Part shown: in pieces, positions 48,901-60,264 of the stretch
Numbering within the stretch: position 1 is the first letter of the stretch
Layout: every line of letters starts with the position of its first letter
Source: Portulaca oleracea
Lineage: Eukaryota; Streptophyta; Magnoliopsida; Caryophyllales; Portulacaceae
DNA length: 64,000 nt
NCBI GenBank assembly: GCA_029582165.1
Contig: CM055871.1
Coordinates: forward strand, 54,652,112-54,716,111
Reading direction: 5' to 3'
Made by a program: the position numbers and the translations under genes
The notes under the pieces: generated by a model
Told to the model about the DNA's origin: nothing
Seen by the model: only the letters and a program-made list of their open reading frames with translations
Databases searched by the model: none

Positions 48901-48961
48901 CACAAACTGTCTCTTCTTCACTGCTGCTTTTCACATTCATACTACTCACAGGAAGAGCCAT
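42999..48961 (-). CDS. NPF6.3: NPF6.3/NRT1.1-like transporter, upstream paralog (5 exons, 593 aa)
   Basis: Minus-strand exons: 48961-48826, 48702-48525, 47681-47642, 46979-46411, 43857-42999 (TGA). Exons 2, 3 and 4 have exactly the lengths of the neighbouring paralog (178, 40, 569 bp). Starts MALPVSSMNV, then DAWDYKGRPA and TGGWKSAAMIL as in CHL1-type proteins. Keeps the ExxER motif (EACER), Thr108 (equivalent to Thr101), the helix-4 Lys, the Glu of GAGEAF and ECPKGMKTMSTG. Like the paralog it has Tyr (residue 361, FWTIYAQ) at the nitrate-binding His position. Introns differ: intron 1 is only 123 bp, while intron 4 is about 2.55 kb and carries MITEs. The pair is a tandem duplication in the same orientation, about 2.5 kb apart. 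Which copy is ancestral cannot be told here. Confidence 0.94.
43927..44363. mobile_element. hAT-like MITE in intron 4 of the upstream NPF6.3 paralog
   Basis: Flanked by a perfect 8-bp direct repeat AGTTCAAT (43919-43926 and 44364-44371). The ends CTAGGGG and GGTATCCT are only loosely inverted (AGGGG against AGGAT), and the interior has GAGCCCGAG/GCTCGGGCTC words like the element in ORP2A intron 2. No coding capacity. Confidence 0.6.
44902..45109. mobile_element. Possible MITE with GTTTGGT-type ends
   Basis: The left end GGTGCGTTTGGTAG resembles the inverse of the right end (GCTGGATTTGGTTC). It is about 208 bp, non-coding, in intron 4 of the upstream NPF gene. No clear target duplication, so this is a tentative call. 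Confidence 0.35.
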
Positions 48962-49118
48962 TTTTCCTTTTTCTTTTTTACCTACTTTTTAATATGTTTT
49001 TCTTTTTCTTTCTTCTTTAAAAGTCAGTTCCCCTGTTTTTGGAGGAGAGAGAGAAAGAGAGAGTAGAGAGAGAGAGAGTGTGAAGAGTTTGAAGGATGAA
49101 GGAGTGGAAGAAGAGGGG

Positions 49119-49126
49119 TTTTATAG
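49119..49126 (-). promoter_or_regulatory. TATA box of the upstream NPF6.3 paralog
   Basis: On the minus strand CTATAAAA lies about 160 bases before the ATG at 48961, followed by a CT-repeat leader (seen as GA repeats at 49041-49079). This matches the layout of the tandem copy. Confidence 0.65.
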
Positions 49127-49199
49127 GAAGAGGCAGACGGTCGGTAACCGTTGGATTATATAAAAGGGTTTCTTTTTCCTTTCCTTTTTCTTTTCCTTT

Positions 49200-52100
49200 C
49201 TTTTATTAGATGTAGCCCTAACAAACACTCATGCCCGGGTAAATTTAAATTGGATAAATTAAATCAATAGTGAAATTCGGATAAAAAATTTATGTTTGGA
49301 CTCGATTTTATTTCAGGTCGGACTAGGTCGGATAATTCAAACGAAGCTAAAATTGAGTTCAGACAATGAAAAAAGGAGAAATTTTATGTCAAAATATTTG
49401 GCAAATATCAAAATTCGGACAAAAAATATATTTTCAAACTCAATTTTTTTAGTCGGACAATTCAGATATTTTGAATTGGACAAATTTTACAAACTCTAAT
49501 TAAATATTGTTTTTTTGAGAGGATAATTAATATTTATTTAATTAGGCTTCTTAGAAAAGGAGGAAGTTATAACATAAGATAGCTTACATGATCATATATG
49601 TTATGTAATTTGGAGTCTAGGAGTGTAGGATGTAGAATGTGTATGGATACTTGAAACGTGGCATGGATAGGCCACATGTAAAAATTATTTCAAGGATTAG
49701 GTTGACTCGGCTTCAATGTTTTTCAACTTTATGTTCCTTTTCATTGATTGCCACATATATATGATCACCCCCATATTTTATTTTGTAATTTAATATTGAC
49801 TTGGTTGAGATCGAATTGCAAGGGATATGAAGTTCCTATATTTAATTACTTGGTTGAGGATTGTAAGAGATAAACTTAATTTAGCAAGTGGATCAGTAAT
49901 TTAATTGTCTGTTTAAAAATGTGATTAATTGAAGTAGAATTGCAACATGAATATCATGTACTAATTAAAACACATATTTTTCACGGAAGATGAATGCCTA
50001 TCTAAGTGGACAGAATTAGGATTTTTGAGTCATGTGGTTAAAAATGAAGGCCTATACTGTACTTATCCAATTGTCATCTTTAATTACTCCATCTGTCTCA
50101 TATTTATAATCCATTTTACAATGAAAAGGCATACATATATTTACCAAAAACATGGTTCTTACTTTGATTGTGAACTTTAAATATGAGATGTGGAACCAAA
50201 ATTAACCACAAGTCTTCTCTCTTAACTGCAAACCTCCCATTTACTTCCTTTAAAAAAAATTAGGAGTTACAAAAATATAATTCAAAGTTCAAGATTTAAC
50301 CAAAAAAACATGCAAGTAAATATATTAATAAATAATATCCAAAAACACTTAATATAATTACCTCTTCTTTATTCAAAATCTAAAACAACTAAAATTTCAT
50401 ATCGTAAAGGGCGCAAAGATTTGCCAAAAAAAAATAAAAAATCACAACCTCCTAAGGTGGTACAAGCTAAGATCGATAAAGTTACTCTAAAGTATCAATA
50501 AACGACTAAACCCAAAAAGAATACGACACGCTCCAAAAGTGGATTATTCGTTATGTCTTCTTTTTCTTTTTGCACTTTCCATTAAAAGTGGATAACAACT
50601 GCAACTTGGCACCAAGGATTGTCATAGCAATATTGATGCTAATTATCACATATCTATAGGGTATCTTCGCTTAGATATAATCTAAACTTTCAGCCCTCAA
50701 CTCGAGTTGTTCCTACAATTCAACCCTTTATCATTATCTAGATGATAATTGATTTCCTTGCCTTCCCAGGGGAGTACTTTTTACCATAAGAAGTAAGGAT
50801 ACATGTGATAACTCTAGGATGACCCAAACCATTATAGATTGGATCAAAGACAGTTTGTTCGGAGTCCGTTGATTCAATAGAATTGTCATTAGGGAGATTC
50901 AAACCAAAATTGAGAGGATCAAAGATGATATTAATTCTAATATCGAATTTATTAATTTGAACATTTGCATAGAAATCACAGCTATCAACAACCATTTTGA
51001 TCGAATCAATGGAATTGCTTAATAGTTATGTAAAGGGTTGTAATGAGATGCAAGAGAGGTGTCACTCGCCTCAACGCCATCCATGCCATAAGCCCATAAC
51101 CATTCTCACCTTTAGGGGCAGTGGTGCTCAACAAGTTCCTTAGGCACCAATTGGGAAATGTCAAGCATCATGAATAGGTTTATCCTACTCGTTCATGTAT
51201 ATATATCCTGATATATAGATCAATCAATATGAATGGTTGTAACTTGAGCTGAACCCACATGAATCTTCTGTTTCTCCACATGAATCCTAGAAAAGACCCA
51301 AAATTATACACTAATTAACAGTAACATCAAGTGGATTATTTGTGGGGGATGTTCGTGCCAACTTGAACAACAACATCGATATTAAACCACAAATAAACTT
51401 GGTATGTTTAAGCACGAAAATGACTAATCTAACAATAATTCATTGATCCCAAACACACGGGAGACACGGAGAAGTTGAGTATGCTACAACTGGTTTTTAA
51501 TTTAATTTAATTAAGCAAAACATGTACACCAGAAAATTGATAGATAGCAGGGTGGGTAGGGAATAGAATAGGATACTTGGTCTGAACAAGTAGTCCCTAA
51601 TATTGGATGCTTAGTTTGTGAGGACATCTGTATGTGTAATTAATGACATGCATTTCTCTTCTACTATTAGCTAGGTTGGTCTTTTTATTAACTGGCCCAA
51701 AACATGATTGAACGTATTCATCTATCACTATCATAATCATACTTATTAGTTAAGAAAATTGAGAGGATCAAATTATTTATCAATCTTAAATTATTGGTTT
51801 CAATTTTTAAGTTGAGTTAGTTTTTTATTATATATCATATGTAAGCGTTTTTAGTAAGAAGTCTTAAACTCAAAATTCAATCAGCTATTCTCATATTTGT
51901 TTGCGCAAGGATTAAAAGTTCAATGGACCTTCATGATTCGTGACATTTTTTTTAACTCTGCTAGCTTATTATTAGGGGAAATAAACATTAGAAATGTCTC
52001 ATTACAAGATACATAAATTACTAAGTCGAAATAAGAACAAAGTAATAATGACAAGGAACAATTGACCACTAGCTAAGAATCATTTTGTAACTATTTTTCA

Positions 52101-52296
52101 GATCCTTAATCTCTTAGAATTTTTTCAAGCATGTTCCATGTTACTTTTCTTTTTAGCATTTTCAAACCCCAAAATTACCATATTCGATCCTTATATTCAC
52201 ATGTCAATTGATGAAGACCATTTGAGCCCGATTCAAGTGAAATAGAACAACTTAACTTTGTACACAGTTTCTTTCTTTTCGGCCTTAAATACTTTG
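49200..52296. other. Upstream flank of the NPF cluster; no gene seen
   Basis: Long AT-rich stretch with short chance frames. The first kilobase is the promoter side of the upstream NPF gene. No nitrate-response motif was identified with confidence. Confidence 0.5.
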
Positions 52297-52483
52297 GCCT
52301 TGTTATTTGGTTGTTTATTTTCAGGTTTGAATAAATAAATTAGGATAAGTTATGATGCTTTTTTTTGGGAAATTGTGTTTTTAGAATGGATGCTTTTAAG
52401 GGGAATTGGGTTAAATTTGGATAAGTTTGGATAAGTTATGATAAGTTGGGAAATTTATATCCAAGCTACCCAAAGAACAAGGC
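52297..52483. mobile_element. MITE with CCTTGTTMTTTGG ends, copy 2
   Basis: Ends GCCTTGTTATTTGGTTG and inverse GCCTTGTTCTTTGGGTAG. The interior read on the minus strand matches 8087-8275 (TCTAAAAACACAATTTCC, CATAACTTATCC). Non-coding. Confidence 0.65.
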
Positions 52484-53812
52484 TTTTATAAAAATGTGAC
52501 AAATTCTTACAAAATCAGAAATAATTTCAACATTGCAGAACCCAACGACCTAGAATTCCTAAACCTGTAATCATTAACTTAATTTTTTTAGTGAAATTGA
52601 TTCTTATACAAATTGAAATTCCAACCTGAAGGGAGAATCTAAAATGAATAATTGAGACAAGCACTAGGGAGCAACAACCCCCCATGTTTTGTTTGGATTT
52701 CTACACAAACATAATTAATTGATACACCCCACATAAAAAAAATAAAAATAAAAACAAAAATATAATTTCCAATGCAATCCATTCTCTGTATATCTGTATG
52801 AAGAAGTGTGCAATGCAATGCAATCCACTTACATTATTTTTTCAGATTTCAATGATCTTTAAGCAATTTGTTGGTTATTCTGTTGTGTGTTTCTGGGCCA
52901 CTTTTGTCACTGCTCAGCCAAACAGAGGTTCCTTTCAAAACAACAAATAACTTCTTGTGACCAGGACACCTTTTTACACCGACTTGCTAATTCATTAATA
53001 ATTTAATTAAATGCTTTTTTTTATCCTTATTTTTTCACACCACAAACTTTCGGTCCACATTTCATACATACATACAATCTTTCACATAGTTATGGTGTTT
53101 GAGGTGTGACTCATGTGAGGATCTATGCTTAGTACTCAGTACAAATGTGTTATCTACTTTTACAACCTTAAAATATCGTATATTAATTTTACAATTTTGA
53201 AATCAATATATATTTTATCTATTGTATAAATTAAACGTAGCATTATAATTAGATTCACATATGCTAGGACAATAATTTCCTAAAATTTCATTTTTGTAAA
53301 ACTTTTTCAATATATAATTATAAAAAAGCATGTTTAAAGTAGTATTAGAAAGTACAAAGACAAAAACAATAATCATTGTAAGATAGGTGAAGTATAGTGG
53401 TGGAGCTTTACGAGGCTTTAGGATGATCGAGTGATCACACTTAACCCATTTTCTATTTTAATTTTACGCCGTGTTCTTTTATAAAATAATTACGACTAAC
53501 CTGTGTTCTATCTTATCTATTTTTACTTATATTACATACATAAACTAGTTAACCTACATTACGTTATATATTTTTAAATATTTATAGATTTCTACATAGA
53601 AATTACTTTTCTACCGGTATCTATCCAATTCTATTAAACTACCTAACGTTACTTACGTTCCTTCAACGAAAAGGACAAAGCGCTAGAATAATTTAAGATA
53701 AAAAATATAGATAATATGTTTGCCAAATAATTATAATAATATATTTTTTTCATTCCTATTTCCAAGACCTAGATCTACCCATAGGATATCTCTTTTCCAT
53801 ATTAAAATGTAC
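52484..53812. other. AT-rich intergenic DNA
   Basis: No gene. A weak TIR pair (CCGTGTTCTTTTAT near 53469, inverse CTTTGTCCTTTTCG near 53680) may mark another MITE. Confidence 0.4.
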
Positions 53813-53814
53813 TA

Positions 53815-54023
53815 CCTCCATCCCCAAATAATTGTCCATTAGACTAAACTTTAACCGTTGATTACTCTCAAATTACAATGGGTTACAATATAAAATTAAT
53901 ATCACTGTAATTTTTAATACAATATCTTTCTAATGGCGATAATTTCATATTGTAACTCATTGCAATTTGTGAGTAATTAACGGTCAAAGTTTAGTTTAAT
54001 GGACAATTATTTAGGGACGGAGG
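53815..54023. mobile_element. Stowaway MITE
   Basis: TA duplications at 53813-53814 and 54024-54025. Ends CCTCCATCCCCAAATAATTG and inverse CCTCCGTCCCTAAATAATTG. Arms share TCCATTA(G/A)ACTAAACTTT. Confidence 0.85.
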
Positions 54024-54511
54024 TAGTATAAAGTTAACAAGTTTTCTTTTTTTTTTAAGTTTAATTTTGCTGGTGCCCGTGAATGTACAAAGTTTGGGAT
54101 TGTGAGCTAATTACATTGCCTGGAAGGAGCTGTACAGAATATATGCATGACTAACATCAATTAATTAGCATTACTTTTCACGTATTAAAAATAGTACTAC
54201 GAACTGAATTAAAAATTAAAAAAGGGAGCCCAGATATTCTTTTTACATGTGTTTTGTATTATTATTATTAGTTAATAATTGGGGAATACGTCCAATTATA
54301 TCTGGCTGTCATGTTACTAAAACTTATGTTTATTACCTGGGTATTCTCAATAATTATCCAATCCTTATCCACCCATGATTTCCCCCCCCCCCCCCTTTGA
54401 GGACTATCCACCCATGATCTTATTTGTTGCATTTACTGTATGTTTGGATATTTCCTTCCCATTGTCTATTGCATGAAAGGCTAAAGCTAAGTAAGGTCCA
54501 TATGATATAAC

Positions 54512-54791
54512 ACGTAAATATTTTTTTTTTTTTTAAATCCAGATATAAAAGAGGGATATAAATAAACTTACAAGACCTTTTTCACATAGCGTCTACCTAA
54601 GTTATTATGAAACAAAATAAAAGAAAACACAAAATCAAGGCTATGACTCCAAATGACCCTATTTTAGATGGAGTGCCTTTGTTCGCTAACCAATTTGCCG
54701 CTATATTAACTTCTCTAAACACATATTTAACTAAGAAAGCCTCACAGTGTTGAAGATAATTCCTGATATCTCTAATATGATACGTAAATAT
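54512..54791 (-). mobile_element. 5'-truncated LINE with RNase H fragment and target duplication
   Basis: The T-run at 54521-54534 is a minus-strand poly(A) tail. Upstream of it on that strand is the end of an RNase H domain (RDIRNYLQHCEAF, then FREVNIAANWLANKG). The direct repeat ACGTAAATAT at 54512-54521 and 54782-54791 brackets it, marking a single LINE insertion truncated within the RNase H coding region. Open frames extending beyond 54782 are host DNA. Confidence 0.75.
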
Positions 54792-55195
54792 ACATATATC
54801 CAAATATAGATAGAATATGTTGCCTCCTAACTCGATTGATTCTTGGTTGACAAGAACCAAAGAAGGAAAGTTGATCATATGAAATGGTCGGATAGTTGGC
54901 TTCTTTTAATTTTGTCCATTCAACATGCACACTAAAGACTAATTTGGTCTTAATTTGGTCATGTGTTTAATGCCATGCAATGTGAGTGCTTCTTGCCCTA
55001 AAAACATAACTTTTGGTTTGTTCAAGTCACAAGAATCAAACCGTGAGTATCTCAAACTTGGAAAAGATAAAGGCCAAACTTGGAAAAGATAAAGGCACGG
55101 CTATGGACTGCCCTAGCTAGGGACAAATGAAACCACTTACTAGCTAACTAAAGTTTTTTCTCCCATCTAAATTCATATAATATAACTAGTTAATT

Positions 55196-55635
55196 GTCCC
55201 GCCCTGTTTGTCAAATAGTTGTTAGTTGTTGGTTGTTTGCATTGGTTGTTTACTGTTAGCCGTTTGAATTGATTGTTTGTATCACCTGTTTTGATTGTTT
55301 ATTTGGAAAAGTTATGTTTAGTAAAATTAGTTGTTTTTGAAAAATTAATTGTTGAAATTTCATTTATACACTTTATCACCAATTTTAAAATTGTATGTAT
55401 CAATTACTTTCATGATGATATGTATGTAATTTTTGGTAATTTTTGGGTTAATGGTAATTTCTACAAACAGCGAATTCAATAGGTTGTTCATGATGTCCTA
55501 TTGAAAATTTGCCTATTGGACCCAATCAGTCAAGTGAATAGGTTGTTTACCAAACATCCAGACTTGGTCAAATCTTCCAATTAACCATTTTTCTGAATAA
55601 GTTATTCAATAGGTTATTTACCAATTAAACATGAC
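55196..55635. repeat. Dispersed repeat with GTTGTTAGTTGTTTG-type end, copy 2
   Basis: Same family as 29551-29905. Ends GGTTATTTACCAATTAAACATGACC, inverse-like to its start CCTGTTTGTCAAATAG. Non-coding. Confidence 0.55.
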
Positions 55636-55651
55636 CAAAGTCTATCGTTAC

Positions 55652-56213
55652 TAGGGGTGAGCAACATCGGGTACCAACCTAAAATTTAAGGATCCAATCC
55701 CGGATCTATTTAGTAATGGATCCTGATTTTAGGATCTAGTCCCGAATCCATTTCAAATTGGATCCTAGATTGGAAACTCACTATCACTGTCCAACTTTTT
55801 ATACTTGTTATGCCAACTGCAATTTGGAGATTTCAATGACATTGATCCAGTCAGTCACTACTTCCAACTTCAATCTGGAGAGGTTTGAAGGAGAAGAAGC
55901 TCTGTGACAGTGAGGATTAACGGAGTAGCGACTTAATTAAGTTATAAGCAAAATTAAGATTTCTCAGCACATGGACTTGGAACATGGATCCAAGAGTGGA
56001 GTTTGGACTAATTAAGTAGTAGCCTTCACTTAATTTTAAGATCTAAACTATTTTTGTATTAAATAATTGTATGGATCTTGGATATCGGATCCGGTTCTGG
56101 ATCCTAGTTGTCAGGATCCAGTCCCGAATCCAGATAACTAAGATTTGGCTCCAGATCCAACTGATTCTAGATCTGGATCCGGATCCGAGTACCTACTTTT
56201 CAGCTCACCCCTA
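55652..56213. mobile_element. hAT-type MITE
   Basis: Termini TAGGGGTGAGCAACATCGGG and inverse TAGGGGTGAGCTGAAAAG. 8-bp flanks ATCGTTAC (55644-55651) and ATCATTAC (56214-56221) differ at one base. The interior repeats GGATCC(A/G)GATCC words. 562 bp, no transposase. Confidence 0.8.
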
Positions 56214-56479
56214 ATCATTACTATTTTTTAAGTTGGTGATGCTAATTGATTTAATTTTTAGAGGCTTAAGAGATTTTTATGTGCATGTGCCAAACTTGTG
56301 ACATTAAAAGACCAATTTTAAGTACTCTTTCAAAGTTGTCTTTTTAATTAAATTAGCTTTTAGACCTAAAAGATAGTTGGACTTCAAATATTTAATTTAG
56401 ACTCTTGTAAAGAACCTTTTCAAATTTGATACTTTTTGATAAGCTCTTTGTCTCTTTCAATGAAAGGGAAACCTGAGGT

Positions 56480-56730
56480 ATTCTAACGGTATGATGAATA
56501 AGCGGAAGTGATACAAAGATGACAGAAATAATCAATATACGGAAAGTAATGGAAGACAAAACACAAACATATATCTGAGTTACGTGGGAAACCTAAGAAC
56601 TTGGAGAAGAGTCCAGTGATGGTGATCGCCAAAACAAATCAATTATTAAAAAGGATAAAAATACAACACGATCACAATCGTAATACTTGATTAGATCCTT
56701 CATAGAGTAAAAAGTAGTATGATCTCACAC
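56480..56730 (-). mobile_element. Copia LTR (U5) remnant, antisense
   Basis: On the minus strand reads CTTCTCCAAGTTCTTAGGTTTCCCACGTAAC, the same U5 pattern (GTTCTT..GGTTTCCCACGTAA) as the LTR at 23499. Ends are not preserved. Confidence 0.45.
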
Positions 56731-57063
56731 ACTCCCTAACGCTCTTCAACTTTTTTTTTTATTAGGGAGGTTCAGTTCATCCAAATTGAGCCTCTAAATA
56801 CAAGCTCAAAAAGACTTGGTTTATGGCTTTGTTTATCTCCATACAAAGAAAATTGCAACTCATGGGAGTCGTTGATCCCATGACCTCCATAATAGAAGGC
56901 CATCAAGATGCCAAATGGCCCTGCTTATCTCTCACGCTATCTAATTGGATACAATGCAATGATGGAGAAAAACAATTTAACATAAACTTCAATTAAATTT
57001 ACCATATCTAAAACAATTAGAAAACCTAACAGTAATTTCAGGACAAATGATCTAACATCGACG

Positions 57064-57187
57064 GGAAGCCTCGGTGCAATGGTTAAACTGTTCTTATGTG
57101 ATCATAAAGTCACGGATTCACCTATATTATATAATTGTGGTGAGACCCTTCCTTAACCCCACTTACCGAGACGCTTTGTGCACGAAG
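57064..57187 (+). mobile_element. SINE-like element (tRNA-derived)
   Basis: Starts AAGCCTCGGTGCAATGG (box-A-like) and has a degraded box B (CACGGATTCACC). It then carries the ACCCTTCCTTAACCCCACTTA and CTTTGTGCACGAAGATA words known from the 3' part of Au-type plant SINEs. A clear target duplication was not found. Confidence 0.55.
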
Positions 57188-57650
57188 ATAGACTAGTTTT
57201 GAATAGCACAAGAAAGCCAGTACTTGTCATCAAATCTAGAGTAGCACAGGAAAGAGATTCAGGATTATAACATTAATTTCTTTGCGGCGACAAGGAGCAT
57301 GTGGTTAAAGAGAAATGGATTGATTTTAAGCAATGATTCTCTAACGATAGATTTGGGTCTAAAAGACTAATACCTAACTTATTGACGTGCTTGTATAAAA
57401 TTGCTCGAGTATTTTGTCAGTGTTGGTTTGTATTCTTACTAGGTCTCTACATCAACGTTTGTTCTCCAACTTTTATGTTAGCATTTGTCTCATCAACAAT
57501 GAAAAAGAAAAATTCTATCTATTATTAATTCTCGAATTTAAAAACTTTTAAAAAAACACTGTAAAAAAACACTTAATAAATATTTCTGTCAATTATCTCA
57601 TTATTATTCATTTATTCTACATGTCTTATAAACAAAAAAACCACTAAAGA

Positions 57651-58020
57651 GTTCTCATTTTGATATAATTATTTTAAGGGCCCTGTATTTTGACAAATAA
57701 TTCTAAGGTGACATTATTTTTGATGTAATTATTTCTGAGAGACATTTCGATCTATTTTCCGGCAAACAAAGCATTAATTGCAGTATTTATTGTTGATTAG
57801 GGTTATGTATCTTTTACCAACCCTAGATATTAAAGCTTAAAATGATAGTTGACTTCAATTGAAATAACCTTAAATACAAAAATCATTGTTTCGCACGTCT
57901 TTAGACCGGAAAATAGGTCGGAATGTCCCCAATAAATAATTACCGTAAAGATAATGTCACCCGATAATATTTATTAAAATATAGGGCCCTTAAAATAATT
58001 ACATCAAAATATAGGGACCT
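57651..58020. mobile_element. Foldback MITE with about 100-bp arms
   Basis: The left arm (TATAATTATTTTAAGGGCCC, AAGGTGACATTAT, ...ATCTATTTTCCGG) is the imperfect inverse of the right arm (CCGGAAAATAGGTCGG ... AAGATAATGTCACC ... GGGCCCTTAAAATAATTA). Mutator-like foldback inferred. Exact ends uncertain. Confidence 0.65.
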
Positions 58021-58024
58021 GTTA

Positions 58025-59896
58025 GTCATTTTATTTCATATAAAATTATTAAAATTATATTTTTAGTTGAGATGATTTCACATGAAGGTTTGATAACACC
58101 AGATATGTGCCATTTCTAATGCCATAATAATGGTTTGTATCTGAGTATGTAGGGCTACCTGAGTATGTAGGACTATCAATTGGGAAGATTATGACATGGT
58201 TGTTGATATATGGCCAAAAGAAAAGAAAACATAAATACAAATCAAAGGTCCTACAAATATCCAAATTCTTCCTCCCCTTTTATTGCTATGAAGAGTTGGT
58301 GTGAAGTTAACTTCACAAGGCCAAAGCCAATGAACTTGGACCGACAACCCATTTTTATTTGATTACAATTTGATTAAACCTACTACCAACATGATCATTA
58401 CCTTAATACTGCCTTTTGCTATATACATATACAACATGCTCTCAGGAGGGAAAAAAAATATATATATATGAGTATGATCATATCTGTGAAATTTAAACAT
58501 AGACAATCTTCTCATATTAATTCAAATTTATGAATAGTTTGATTCCCACGGGCCCACTAAAAGAAAATAAAAATCTTTCCAAAACAAGCACGTAGTTTAA
58601 ACTTTTTGTTATATATGAAACATAATTAAAGAACAAAAAAGACATCAAATTTGATGCTTCAAAGTAAAATTGCTTATATTTATGTTTTAAGTTTGAGTTC
58701 TCTCTTTTGCTATTATATGCTACTATTATATTTATTATTCTTCAATCTACAATAATATATATATATATGTATGTATATATATATATATATATGTATTAAA
58801 AGAAGATCATGAATCTAAATACATGTGAATCCTAACACTTATACAACTTATGTCTTTGACATGTACAAATATACGAGTAATATTTGTTGAGATGTTGCTT
58901 GGATCTGTACTTAAAATTATTATTATTGTTGAAAATTATTTAACAGTTTAGCTCACCCTATATGAAAACCCAACTCTTACCATTCAAAAATATAGAAACT
59001 ACAATAGTCAATTTATGAGGAATGTACCAATGAACTCTTAGCTAGTTTGGTATGTGCTGCATTGTGGTATCCTATAGGTCCTGTGATCAATTCTTGGGAG
59101 CAATAACAAGTATGTATGCCTGATTTCCCCCATTCCCATAGTGTGCCACTTTTTGCCAATTCGTCGCGTCAAACTCAACACACAACACACATTGTTCTTT
59201 CAATAATGATAAACATCTTGATGTAAGATGGTTTGCATCTCACCTAAATCACTCATAAAGTTAAATATAAGTATATTTAAATCATTATAAAGGTATGTTT
59301 CATTACTTTGAGGTTATTATAACCTATAAACAATATATATAAACATATTTATTTACTTATATTTTTTCATAAATATAAAACTATGCATAAAATGTACATT
59401 TTCTACTATGATTGATAAAATTAGCTATTATTTATATTTTTTGGCCTAGCTAATAAGTATTATATTCTTGTAGTTGATAAATATACATAAGTATTAGATT
59501 AAATATTACTAAAAGTTAACAAAATTTGAAATATAAACAATTCAAGATGGTTATTAACCATCTTGAGTCAAGATGTGTATCATGGTCCTTGTTCTTTTGA
59601 TGGCACTTGATAAAGACTACTGTCACATGATTTTTCGAGTTCATCCGTATCCAAGGTAGAACTTGGTAATACCATGTAAAATCTAGCTAGTACTTCTTTT
59701 TTCTCTTCCAATAAATTTGATCCGTTCACTAAATTTCTATCTTAAGGATAAAGGGAGAACAATCAATAAATTTTACAAGTTGAGGAGGGTATCAAACTGT
59801 TCCTGATAAATATGGTCCATTAACCCATATTCTCCACCTAATAGAAAATTTTTGCATCCATCTAGACTTTAACTTGGTAAGAAAGTTGGGTGAAAG
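58025..59896. other. AT-rich intergenic DNA
   Basis: Contains (TA)n near 58754-58795. No gene or bounded element. Confidence 0.5.
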
Positions 59897-60178
59897 TGTC
59901 GAACATCTTAAGTAAAACCTTAAGCTGATAATTGAAAGTATAATTAATGATGCATGGTTTTATACCTTAACATGCCTCTTCACGCGAATGCTCTTTGGGC
60001 TTGAAGCATGGATGCTACAAAAGCCCTCCCCCCTACCTTGTAGAAATACACATGAAGGCTGATGAGATTCGAATCTAAGACCACTTTACTTTGTCTGATT
60101 GTGATACTATGTGGAACTATCTCAACTAAAAGCTTAAGCTGATAGTTGAAGTTCCAATGATGGGTTTATAATCTAACA
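59897..60178 (-). mobile_element. TRIM retrotransposon, antisense, second copy
   Basis: On the minus strand it starts TGTTAGATTATAAACCC at 60178, continues with CTATCAGCTTAAGCTTTTAG and AGTTCCACA, and has a degraded PBS (TAGTATCACAATC). The interior ends in a purine stretch, and a diverged 3' LTR (TGTTAAGGTATAAAACC) runs to 59897. LTR words match the TRIM at 23287. More diverged than that copy; flanks GAAAG/AAAGG are only partly alike. Confidence 0.7.
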
Positions 60179-60264
60179 AAAGGGGTGGTTGTCACCTGGA
60201 TGCCACCTCTTTGGTATTCTTTCATTGTAATTTGCATCTAGTTCTTATGACCCATACAAGGTAC

